DNA from: an uncultured Aquimarina sp. | GTDB lineage: Bacteria > Bacteroidota > Bacteroidia > Flavobacteriales > Flavobacteriaceae | DNA length: 64,000 nt | Direction of reading: 5' to 3' | Assembly (NCBI GenBank): GCA_947498595.1 | Contig: CANMKX010000004.1 | Coordinates: 62,001-126,000 of the forward strand | Shown: one piece after another, positions 36,499 through 44,122 of the stretch | How the letters are laid out: every line of letters starts with the position of its first letter | How positions within the stretch are numbered: the first letter of the stretch is position 1 | Notes under the pieces: generated by a model | What the model was told of the DNA's origin: nothing | The model's input: the letters and a program-made list of their open reading frames with translations, nothing else | Databases searched by the model: none | Position numbers and translations under genes: made by a program

Positions 36499-39239
36499 CA
36501 CGATTAAAATCGATTTTATTTTTTTGGCTATATCTATTGTTTTTTACATGCAATTTATATAGCCAAACTTATTTTAAAACATATCCCAACAATCAACATT
36601 ATTCGATTAGTACCTCTCCCATTGATAGTATTATTAATCATTCTCTTAAAAACAAAAAATTTAACGATGCTATAAAAGTTGCGCACCAACACTCTGTTGT
36701 ATTTTATAAAAAAAAAGAATACAAGAAAGCTATACATTATGCGCTTTTAGAAATCAAAATTTGTGATACTCTACATCTCATTAACAAGTCGTATGTTGAT
36801 GCTTTATACAATATAGCTAAATCATATAATAAGCTTCATCAGCTATCAAACTCTTATATATATTATCAAAAAATCATTGATCTCAATACTGATGTCAATT
36901 TACCAAAAACAGCGTTATCGTATTCGGCTTTGGGTGCTAATTACTCAATAACTAACGATTATTATAAGGCTGCGGATTATTATAAAAAGAGCATTTTTAT
37001 ATTGGAGCAATTAAATAAGCCTAAATGGTTATTTAAACGTTACATTAGTTTAGCCAACGTTTATGAGCGTATCAATACAAGCACAACGATAACTTCCAAA
37101 TTAACTCTTCTCAATAAAGCTTTGGCATTAAGTGAGTCTTTAGCTTTAACTCGAAAAGATTATTATAGTTTATACAATGCTTTCGCATCTTATTATAACA
37201 ATCCTGAAACATTTAATTTTGAGACTTCAAAGCAATATCAATTTAAGTATCTTAATACTGCTATATCTCATAAAGATTCTAGTGCAATTTCTATCGCTTA
37301 TGGTAACTTAGGAAATTTATACAATGAAGTTAAGAATGATAGCGCATTCTATTTTTTAGAAAAAAGTTTATGCTATAGCAACGATAAAAGTGTACGTATT
37401 AAATCACTTAATTTTATTGCTGATTATCATCTCTTAAAAAATCAGTATCATCATGTTATAAAAAACACTGATTCTTCATTATCTATCAATAGATCATTAA
37501 ATAGTTCTATTACTGATATTTCGTCTAAAAAACAATTTATCAATACGATTGATAAATTTTCTGCACTGCAATCCTTGCATATCAAATCGACTGCTTTAAT
37601 TAATCTTTATCAACAAAAAGATAGTATTCATTATATAGAAAAGGCTTTACAAAATCTTAAAGCAGCAGATTTTTTGATTGATATTCTTTTAAACAGTAGT
37701 AACGATGATCAATCCAAATTATATTGGCAAAATAGAGCTCCATCTATTTATAGCAAAGCTGTTTTTTGTGCACAAATTTTAGGAAAACCATCTTTAGCAT
37801 TTTATTTTATCGAAAAAAACAAATCTGTATTATTAACTAAAAGTATTTTGGCTAATGCCACAAAGGCTAAACTTCCTTTTAATCTTTCATCAAAGGAAAG
37901 AAATCTTAAACGTCAAATCTTACATTTAGAAAATCAATTAAAAGAGGAAAAAGATGTTATTCTTAAAAATATTCGATCTAATAAGCTCTTTGATATCAAA
38001 ACCTCATATCAAAAACTTAATGATTCTTTACGTCTTGCTTATCCTCAATATTACAAAAGAAAATCAAAGAGTACTCTTTTTTCTTTAGATACAATTCAAG
38101 CCACATTACCTCCTGATACTATTATTCTTTCTTATATCTGGGATACAAGTACTCAGAATAGCTTTAATGATTTTTATGGTATATTTATTTCTCCACAAAA
38201 AACTATTCAGTTTAAGGTTTCTGATATTAATACGCTAAAGCCTTTGATACGTCAATACCACTCTTTAATTTCTAGGCCTTTTGAAACACAGCATGATCAG
38301 AAACTTTTTAATAGAATTTCGCATCAATTATACAACCGTTTATTTCCTGAAGAAATACGATCTCAATTAACGAACAAGCATGTCCTTTTAATTCCTGATG
38401 GAGATCTACAAAGTATTCCTTTTGAATCCTTATTAACTAGCCCCATTGCCAATCACTACCTTATTAAAGAAACGATAATTAGTTATGCTTATTCGATGTC
38501 TTTTTTAAAACATAACGAAGCTATTAAAAGAACATCTAAAAATGATTTCATTGGTTTTTCTCCTGAAACTTTTAATTATAAACAATTAGATAAGCTTCCT
38601 GATGCTACTCTTGAGATCAATACTATTGAAAATATGATCGATGGTACTATTTTTATAAAAGAAAATAGTACTGTTAATCGTTTTAGAGAAAATAGTCGTA
38701 GTCATAAAATCATTCATTTAGCTACGCATGCTAACGCTACATCGGATCCTTGGGTTGCATTTTATGATACTACTTTAAAATTACACCAACTCTATACAAT
38801 CCCAAATCAAGCCGAATTAGTTGTACTTAGTTCTTGTAATTCATCTTTAGGTACGACTATTAACGGAGAAGGGATTTTTAGCCTTGTTAGGGGGTTTTTC
38901 TATGCTGGCTCTAATGCTGTGATATCATCTCTATGGGAAGTAAATGATAAGGCTTCTTCTTATTTAATGGTTGATTTTTATAAAAATTTAAAAAAAGGAG
39001 CTTCAAAAGCTCATGCATTACATAGTGCTAAATTAAATTATTTAGCTTCTCATAATTTATCCGAATCCTCTCCTTACTATTGGGCTTCTTTTATACTAAT
39101 AGGGCATCCAAAAAAAATCACATTTTCAAAAGACTATTCTTCTATAGTAATATTTTTCGTTCTTCTAATACTAGTTTTTTCGTTCTTCATTTACAAAAAA
39201 AAACATTTTTCATTTTTTAGGGTAACAAGCTATTTCTAA
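36495..39239 (+). CDS. Secreted TPR-CHAT protease
   Basis: A 914-residue protein with an N-terminal signal peptide (LFFWLYLLFFTCNLYSQ), TPR-like helical repeats (about 60-330), a linker and a C-terminal CHAT domain, the caspase-like peptidase fold. The catalytic pair is visible: H745 in IHLATHAN and C781 in VVLSSCNSSLG, with the typical GEGIFSLVRGFFYAGSNAVI and SLWEVND segments. It ends with a transmembrane helix (about 885-903) and a short basic tail. The topology predicts a periplasmic protease anchored in the inner membrane, which is notable because characterised CHAT proteases are mostly cytoplasmic. It is coupled to the small lipoprotein gene and divergent from an ECF sigma gene. Confidence 0.9.
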   Translation: MTRLKSILFFWLYLLFFTCNLYSQTYFKTYPNNQHYSISTSPIDSIINHSLKNKKFNDAIKVAHQHSVVFYKKKEYKKAIHYALLEIKICDTLHLINKSYVDALYNIAKSYNKLHQLSNSYIYYQKIIDLNTDVNLPKTALSYSALGANYSITNDYYKAADYYKKSIFILEQLNKPKWLFKRYISLANVYERINTSTTITSKLTLLNKALALSESLALTRKDYYSLYNAFASYYNNPETFNFETSKQYQFKYLNTAISHKDSSAISIAYGNLGNLYNEVKNDSAFYFLEKSLCYSNDKSVRIKSLNFIADYHLLKNQYHHVIKNTDSSLSINRSLNSSITDISSKKQFINTIDKFSALQSLHIKSTALINLYQQKDSIHYIEKALQNLKAADFLIDILLNSSNDDQSKLYWQNRAPSIYSKAVFCAQILGKPSLAFYFIEKNKSVLLTKSILANATKAKLPFNLSSKERNLKRQILHLENQLKEEKDVILKNIRSNKLFDIKTSYQKLNDSLRLAYPQYYKRKSKSTLFSLDTIQATLPPDTIILSYIWDTSTQNSFNDFYGIFISPQKTIQFKVSDINTLKPLIRQYHSLISRPFETQHDQKLFNRISHQLYNRLFPEEIRSQLTNKHVLLIPDGDLQSIPFESLLTSPIANHYLIKETIISYAYSMSFLKHNEAIKRTSKNDFIGFSPETFNYKQLDKLPDATLEINTIENMIDGTIFIKENSTVNRFRENSRSHKIIHLATHANATSDPWVAFYDTTLKLHQLYTIPNQAELVVLSSCNSSLGTTINGEGIFSLVRGFFYAGSNAVISSLWEVNDKASSYLMVDFYKNLKKGASKAHALHSAKLNYLASHNLSESSPYYWASFILIGHPKKITFSKDYSSIVIFFVLLILVFSFFIYKKKHFSFFRVTSYF
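39218..39227 (+). promoter_or_regulatory. TAGGGTAACA element inside the end of the CHAT gene
   Basis: A match to the TAGGG(G)TAACA element of this window, located in the last codons of the CHAT gene and 237 bases before the first Gly-Gly peptide gene. It is within coding sequence, so it could be chance. Confidence 0.2.
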
Positions 39240-39463
39240 TTGACACATTATATAAAACGAGAGTACTCATTGTATTAAGAAGTTTTAAATTGATTGTTAT
39301 AATCAATTACTCGCTCTTTATATATTAGAATGCGTGCTTATTTAATATTGTTTTTTTAAGAACATTAAAATACGGTTTAAAAAATTCTTTCGCGAAGAAT
39401 AGACTTAGCAATGGTGGTCTATAAATATCCATTATATAACTTTATTAATATTCATTAAAAATT

Positions 39464-39622
39464 ATGTTACGAAACATTTCAAATTTAGGGACAGTTTTAA
39501 CTAAACAAGAACAAAAAAGTATCGAAGGTGGTATACAGTTTGTAAAATGTGCATTTAGTGCAGATCCTTCTACTGATTGGTGCTGTCATCTACCGCAAGG
39601 ATGCCCTAGTAATAATAATTAA
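39464..39622 (+). CDS. Gly-Gly leader Cys-rich peptide 1
   Basis: A 52-residue peptide gene. The first 23 residues (MLRNISNLGTVLTKQEQKSI, then EGG) form a double-glycine leader like those of bacteriocin and RiPP precursors. The 29-residue core holds four cysteines (29, 40, 41, 47) and aromatic residues. The leader aligns without gaps with that of the next gene. No exporter, C39 peptidase or modifying enzyme is in the window, so the pathway is unknown. A 16-bp hairpin follows at 39634-39673. Confidence 0.75.
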   Translation: MLRNISNLGTVLTKQEQKSIEGGIQFVKCAFSADPSTDWCCHLPQGCPSNNN

Positions 39623-39633
39623 AATAGGCATCG

Positions 39634-39673
39634 GATACTATATCAAGAAACTATAAGTTCTTGATATAGTATC
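39634..39673 (+). terminator. Perfect 16-bp hairpin between the two peptide genes
   Basis: GATACTATATCAAGAA (39634-39649) and its exact complement (39658-39673) enclose an 8-base loop. There is no T-run, so it may set the ratio of the two peptides by partial termination or RNA stability. Confidence 0.55.
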
Positions 39674-39797
39674 GTATATTAATTTCAGAGATCAATTGGA
39701 TATTAATAAACCCATCATTAATTATTATTCAAAACCTCAATATCAAGCGTTTTTTATATAAATATATTTTTTAGTTAATTCATAAAATTTTTATATC

Positions 39798-40016
39798 ATG
39801 TTAAAAAAACTTTCTAGATTAGGGACTACTCTTAGCTCCAAAGAATTAAAAGAAATCAACGGAGGATTCTCTTCTGGATGTACTTCGGATTGTGATTGTT
39901 GGTATTCTTATGGAGGCAATCTTTCTTATGGATATGTATGTAATTTCAACACGTCTCACAGCTCTACTGGAACTTGCGTTCCTGGAATTTATATAGAACC
40001 TCCTTGTGACTTCTAA
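39798..40016 (+). CDS. Gly-Gly leader Cys-rich peptide 2
   Basis: A 72-residue peptide gene. The 23-residue leader (MLKKLSRLGTTLSSKELKEI, then NGG) matches that of the preceding gene at M1, L2, S6, L8, G9, T10, L12, E16, K18, I20, G22 and G23. The 49-residue core has six cysteines (28, 32, 34, 48, 60, 70) and many Gly, Ser and Tyr, suited to a disulfide-rich or modified secreted peptide. The different cysteine patterns suggest the two cores are distinct products sharing one export route. Confidence 0.75.
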   Translation: MLKKLSRLGTTLSSKELKEINGGFSSGCTSDCDCWYSYGGNLSYGYVCNFNTSHSSTGTCVPGIYIEPPCDF

Positions 40017-40057
40017 TATTTAACGAATATTAAATTCGTTTCTATTTCTTTATAAAG

Positions 40058-40096
40058 CTTTCCTTTATAGTAGCATAAAGGAAAGTTTGTCTTTTT
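40058..40096. terminator. Bidirectional terminator
   Basis: CTTTCCTTTAT (40058-40068) pairs with ATAAAGGAAAG (40075-40085), followed by a T-rich run. It ends the peptide genes on the plus strand and the response regulator on the minus strand. Confidence 0.8.
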
Positions 40097-40766
40097 AAAT
40101 AATTCCTAAATCTTTTATAATTGCAATTAAGTGAATTACATTTTTCGCTTTAAACATATCTTTTAAGATATTCAATCTTTTTTCTATAGAACTTTTACTG
40201 TATGGTTTAGTTCCTTCTTTTTTAAACAATTCTCCTATTTGATTTTGTGTCATTCCTTTTGATAAATAATCTACTAGTTTAATATCATACTCATTAAGTT
40301 CTGTTACATGTTTACTCGTTAAAGCACCAGAAACCTGAGGAGACACATACTCTTTATCTTGATAAACTTCTTTTACACAATCGACTAATTCTCTCAAGCC
40401 ATTACGTCCTTTACAAACATATCCATCAATACCATAATGATTGAACAAGGTTTTTATTTTTAAAGGTCTATCTTCTATAGAATATCCTATGATTTTAGTT
40501 TCAGGGTATTTATTTTTAATAATCTTAATCAAATCTGGTCCTGATTGTAATTTTTGCTCTCTATGATCTTTTTTAAACGACAAATCAGTTATTAATAATT
40601 CATAAGGAGTATTATCTGATGAGGCTTTTTGAATCTTTAAATATGCATCATCACAATATTGCACTTCTTCTATTTTTTCGCATGACAATTCTTCTTCAAA
40701 AAAAGTCATATTTCCTTGATTAATGCTATCTATATCTTCTGCTATTAAAATTTTTTTAAACATCAA
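40095..40766 (-). CDS. LuxR-type response regulator
   Basis: A 223-residue regulator. The receiver domain (about 1-130) has the acidic pair E10/D11 and the phospho-acceptor D61 in LLITDLSFKK, with KG in GYVCKGRNG as the conserved lysine. A GerE/LuxR-like helix-turn-helix follows (about 155-220: LVDYLSKGMTQNQIGELF, SSIEKRLNILKDMF). It starts 9 bases after the kinase gene and is its evident partner. A palindrome at 43116-43131 upstream of the operon is a candidate binding site. Confidence 0.9.
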   Translation of the reverse strand: MMFKKILIAEDIDSINQGNMTFFEEELSCEKIEEVQYCDDAYLKIQKASSDNTPYELLITDLSFKKDHREQKLQSGPDLIKIIKNKYPETKIIGYSIEDRPLKIKTLFNHYGIDGYVCKGRNGLRELVDCVKEVYQDKEYVSPQVSGALTSKHVTELNEYDIKLVDYLSKGMTQNQIGELFKKEGTKPYSKSSIEKRLNILKDMFKAKNVIHLIAIIKDLGII

Positions 40767-40775
40767 TTTTTTAGA

Positions 40776-42677
40776 TTAAGAGGGAAAGGCAATACCAACT
40801 TTGATTCCTTTACCAGGTTGAGATTCAAAAGTAATTTTTCCATTTATGCTTTCAATACGGTTTTCCACATTTTGCCAACCATTTCTATTTTTTATATCAG
40901 AAACTTCTACTCCTATTCCATTATCGACATACTTCACCTCAACATTTCTTTTGCGCTGATTTACAGTAACAACGACTAAACTAGCTTTGCTATGTTTCTT
41001 CATATTTGTCATTAATTCTTGTAATATTCTGTATAGAATTATTTTTTTATGTTTTTCGATATTTTCCCATTTAAGACTATCAACTCCATTTATTATTACA
41101 TTCGTTTCTGAAGTTGCATATCCTCCTAACAATTCTTTAATTTCGTCAATAAACCCTATTTCTGTATTGATTGTATTATTTTCATGAGAAATATCCCTTG
41201 TTCTTTTATAAATACTCTCTATTCTATCTAAAAGGTTATTGCTTATATCTGTATCTAATTCGGATTCTTTTTCTAAGGAGATCATTACATTGTAAATATC
41301 GTTAGCTAGTTCGTCATGTAATTTTTTTGCAATTCTCTTTTCTGTATTATAACTAATCTCTATTTTTTCTTTTTTATGTTTATAATAGAGGTAGTAAATC
41401 ACAAAAACAGCTGTAATTAAAATAATAATTCCTAAAAGTACCATCATTCTTTTTTGAAGTTTTTCTCTGGCATTCTTCTCTTTTTCTATTAAATATTTTT
41501 CTCTTTCTTTTTTATTTTGATATTTAATTTCTGCAAATTCATTGTTCACTTGTAGGCGTACTTTCTCTAAACTATCACTTAGTATTATATAACGGTCCCT
41601 AGCGTTTATATCTTGCTTGAGTACTTCCATTTTAAGTTTGAGTATATCCAGCTCAGCCTTAGGCATTTTTATGCTCTTTGCGATTCGTACGCCTTCATTT
41701 ATTGCGGTTAATGCTTTTGATATTTCTTTTTCTTTAATGTAATATTCAATGAGATGTGTATAACTTGCTATTAATCCTTTAGTATCTTTTTTCTCTTTTC
41801 TTATATCTAAAGCTACTTTATAATCGTTTAATATTCCTATTTGGATCCCGCTTCTCCATCTTGCATATGCCAAATTATCTATAACTCTGGCTTTTCTTAT
41901 TTTATCAGTATCTGCTAATGTATTAATTGTGGCTAATAAAAGATCAATTGCTTTTTGATACTCTTCTTTATCGATATAGGTTGCTCCTAAATTATTTTTA
42001 AATTTTAATTCAGTTTTTTCTTCTACGGCTAGCTCGATTGCTTCTTTATACATTTCTATTGCTTTATCATAGTGATTTAGCTTTCGATATGTAGTGCCTA
42101 AGATATTATAGGTAGAGGCTATATATTTATTTTCTGTTGATTTTAAAAGGTATTGTAAGGCTTCAATTGCCGTTTCTTGACTTGCGTGATAATTAGCGAA
42201 TTCCTTTTCTATTGTCGCCATACTCAATAGTTTTTTTCCTATTTCAAGGCTATCACTAATCTTTAAAAAATTTTCTTTTGATCTTGCGTAGTAATAATAA
42301 GCACTATCATACCTACCTCTCTTATATAAAAAATCTGCTAAATTAAAATTAGCTTTCCCCATGTATTTAAAATCCTTCAAGCGCAAGCTTTCTCTTAACA
42401 GCAACATATCCATCAACTTACTACTGTCTTTTTCTTTATTCTTATAGTATAAAAAACTCTTTTTAGCTAAAATTTTTAAATATAGTGTATCTGTTTTCTT
42501 ACTGACTCTTTCTGCTTTTTTTAAGTAAAATAATTGCTTTTCATAAGTATATTCTTTTTCCTTGCTTAATGAAAAATAATACTGCACCGAATCTTTTGCA
42601 TTTTCATTGATATCCATCAATCTTGATTGATTGCATGAAAAAGCAAATACAATAAACAAAAGTAGATATTTATACAT
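40776..42677 (-). CDS. TPR sensor histidine kinase (HisKA_3 type)
   Basis: About 633 residues from the ATG at 42677 (MYKYLLLFIVFAFSCNQ), a lipoprotein-type signal. TPR repeats (about 60-350) fill the periplasmic part, then a coiled segment, a transmembrane helix (MVLLGIIILITAVFVIYYLYY), a dimerisation segment with the phospho-accepting His in AKKLHDELANDIYN, and a HATPase domain (RILQELMTNMKKH, DNGIGV, GKGIKVGIAFPS). It phosphorylates the LuxR-type regulator encoded next. A longer ATG frame from 42746 starts inside a terminator hairpin and is unlikely. Confidence 0.9.
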   Translation of the reverse strand: MYKYLLLFIVFAFSCNQSRLMDINENAKDSVQYYFSLSKEKEYTYEKQLFYLKKAERVSKKTDTLYLKILAKKSFLYYKNKEKDSSKLMDMLLLRESLRLKDFKYMGKANFNLADFLYKRGRYDSAYYYYARSKENFLKISDSLEIGKKLLSMATIEKEFANYHASQETAIEALQYLLKSTENKYIASTYNILGTTYRKLNHYDKAIEMYKEAIELAVEEKTELKFKNNLGATYIDKEEYQKAIDLLLATINTLADTDKIRKARVIDNLAYARWRSGIQIGILNDYKVALDIRKEKKDTKGLIASYTHLIEYYIKEKEISKALTAINEGVRIAKSIKMPKAELDILKLKMEVLKQDINARDRYIILSDSLEKVRLQVNNEFAEIKYQNKKEREKYLIEKEKNAREKLQKRMMVLLGIIILITAVFVIYYLYYKHKKEKIEISYNTEKRIAKKLHDELANDIYNVMISLEKESELDTDISNNLLDRIESIYKRTRDISHENNTINTEIGFIDEIKELLGGYATSETNVIINGVDSLKWENIEKHKKIILYRILQELMTNMKKHSKASLVVVTVNQRKRNVEVKYVDNGIGVEVSDIKNRNGWQNVENRIESINGKITFESQPGKGIKVGIAFPS

Positions 42678-42719
42678 GTTTTTATTTATATTTTTAACAA
42701 CATTTAAAAATATAAAAGA

Positions 42720-42751
42720 AAAAGATGCTATAATATGATATAGCATCTTTT
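42720..42751 (-). terminator. Terminator or attenuator between the small lipoprotein and kinase genes
   Basis: A perfect 12-bp stem, AAAGATGCTATA (42721-42732) with its complement at 42739-42750, followed on the minus strand by a T-rich run. It lies after the small lipoprotein stop and before the kinase start at 42677, so kinase expression needs readthrough or its own promoter. Confidence 0.8.
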
Positions 42752-42756
42752 ATTAT

Positions 42757-42957
42757 TTATTCATTCAATAATCCGTCACTTAGATTGCTATTGATTATGC
42801 TCTCCTCATCCTCTCTTTCTTCAATCACATCTTCATCATCTCCCTCGGTTGCTTGTGTTGTATATGCAGTTTCATCTATAATATTATCTGCTGTACAAGC
42901 TGTTAAATTAATTCCAAAAACTATAATTATAATTATAGAAAATACTTGTTGTTTCAT
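42757..42957 (-). CDS. Small acidic lipoprotein
   Basis: A 66-residue protein with a lipoprotein signal (cysteine 21 in INLTACTADN) and a very acidic mature part (EGDDEDVIEEREDEES). It has no domain I recognise. It is the gene before the TPR kinase and LuxR regulator on the same strand, separated from them by a strong hairpin, so it is probably made in excess of the kinase. It could be the signal or cofactor sensed by the TPR region; this is speculation. Confidence 0.65.
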   Translation of the reverse strand: MKQQVFSIIIIIVFGINLTACTADNIIDETAYTTQATEGDDEDVIEEREDEESIINSNLSDGLLNE

Positions 42958-43115
42958 TTTTATTTGCTTAAAATTTTGACATAGGAATGCCTGTCTGATT
43001 TTTTTTCAGAAATTTTCAGTCTATTGACTATGCAGGTATACCGTTTGATTGTGTAGGAAGTGGGAAAGTGAAATACAATAAAAAATATTCCTTCCTGAAA
43101 ATATTTTTCATCATA

Positions 43116-43131
43116 TTACGGTTTTCCGTAA
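43116..43131. promoter_or_regulatory. Palindrome TTACGG-TTTT-CCGTAA, candidate operator
   Basis: A perfect 6-bp dyad with a four-base spacer, the size of a LuxR/NarL-type dimer site. It lies midway between the divergent genes, upstream of the TPR kinase/LuxR operon. Confidence 0.4.
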
Positions 43132-43224
43132 AATCTAATCTCATACAATTATTATGTTAGCAACACATAATTGGGACTAGTTGCTGAAGCAAATTTACAG
43201 CCGTTAATCCTTTTGTTTACAATG

Positions 43225-43268
43225 AATTCCGAAGATTCCGATTAATTCCGAAGATTCCGATTAATTCC
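43225..43268 (+). repeat. 19-bp tandem repeat
   Basis: The unit AATTCCGAAGATTCCGATT occurs exactly twice (43225-43243, 43244-43262) plus six bases of a third copy. It ends five bases before the ATG at 43274, within the expected 5' leader, and contains the sub-repeat ATTCCGA. Confidence 0.85.
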
Positions 43269-43273
43269 AACAG

Positions 43274-43993
43274 ATGGAGAAAAATATCATGAAATTACAA
43301 ACACTCGATGCTTACAAAAAGGCAATTTTAATTCATTATCAAAATACTAATGATGGAGATTTATATCATTATTTATCTAATCCGACTCCTAAAAGTTTAA
43401 AGAATGCTTGTGAAGATCTTTATCATTACGAGTTACCAAATAGCGATCGGTTGATCTTACAAGCTTTCTTCCGTTTTAAACCTACAGAAGATCCAATTAC
43501 TGCTATTAAAAAATTTGATATTGATAAGTTTAGACCTATTCAAAACTTCTTAAAAGAAAAAACTTCCGACACTAATAAGATTAATTTAAACTTAATTGCT
43601 TTATTAATTAATTTCACTCCAAGGTCTCATGTCAATTTTCTACAATCAAAACCAATTGATCTTGATAATGATTTTCTAGATATCGGTAATCTTGATAATA
43701 ATTCTAGCGAACTTGAATCTTCTTATCTTATTTCAGAGACACAACAACCTGTAAATCTTATAGCCTTATTTTTCATTTTTATACTCATGATCGGAACCAT
43801 CTATCAAATGTCATTAGATTCAAATCCTATTCTTACATCAAATTCTGCGAATTTGAATTTTCATAAAAACAACTTAGAATCATTAAAAATCTTAAATAAG
43901 TATCCTATTAATACAAAGGAGCATCCATTTAATTCTGTTCCTTTTAATAATTTTTATTCTCAAGGCAAGTCATTCATTATTCAAGACAAATAG
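43274..43993 (+). CDS. Hypothetical single-pass membrane protein
   Basis: A 239-residue protein, possibly starting at the second ATG five codons in (MKLQTLDAYKK). The N-terminal 160 residues are soluble and charged (YQNTNDGDLYHYLSNPTPKSLKNACEDL cut by helices), followed by one transmembrane helix (about 163-182, NLIALFFIFILMIGTIYQMS) and a C-terminal tail of about 55 residues. I do not recognise the family. The 19-bp tandem repeat directly before the start may affect its translation or transcription. Confidence 0.6.
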   Translation: MEKNIMKLQTLDAYKKAILIHYQNTNDGDLYHYLSNPTPKSLKNACEDLYHYELPNSDRLILQAFFRFKPTEDPITAIKKFDIDKFRPIQNFLKEKTSDTNKINLNLIALLINFTPRSHVNFLQSKPIDLDNDFLDIGNLDNNSSELESSYLISETQQPVNLIALFFIFILMIGTIYQMSLDSNPILTSNSANLNFHKNNLESLKILNKYPINTKEHPFNSVPFNNFYSQGKSFIIQDK

Positions 43994-44096
43994 TATAAAC
44001 TAGTAAATAACATTAATTTTACACAGTAAACATTAGGGTGATAATTAGTTAATGTACATACAATATGTGCATAAAATGAGATAATGGATTATGAAA

Positions 44097-44104
44097 TACT
44101 TTTG
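44097..44104 (+). promoter_or_regulatory. Putative -7 box of the PhoX-like gene
   Basis: TACTTTTG matches TAnnTTTG and lies 19 bases before the ATG at 44123. It lies inside a possible longer frame starting at 44084, which supports the later start. Confidence 0.5.
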
Positions 44105-44122
44105 CAAAAAACTCACACAATC

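Larger units (their letters stand above)
42958..43273. other. Regulatory spacer between divergent genes
   Basis: About 316 bases without a gene between the small lipoprotein (minus) and the gene at 43274 (plus). It holds a 16-base palindrome at 43116-43131 and a 2.3-copy 19-base tandem repeat at 43225-43268. No RNA gene was recognised. Confidence 0.6.

Noticed and set aside
42678..42746. Upstream ATG start for the TPR kinase
   Set aside because: It lies in the terminator hairpin and would add 23 residues before a typical lipoprotein signal.
43225..43268. Tandem repeat as a possible CRISPR or origin iteron array
   Set aside because: Only 2.3 direct copies without spacers and no cas or replication genes nearby.
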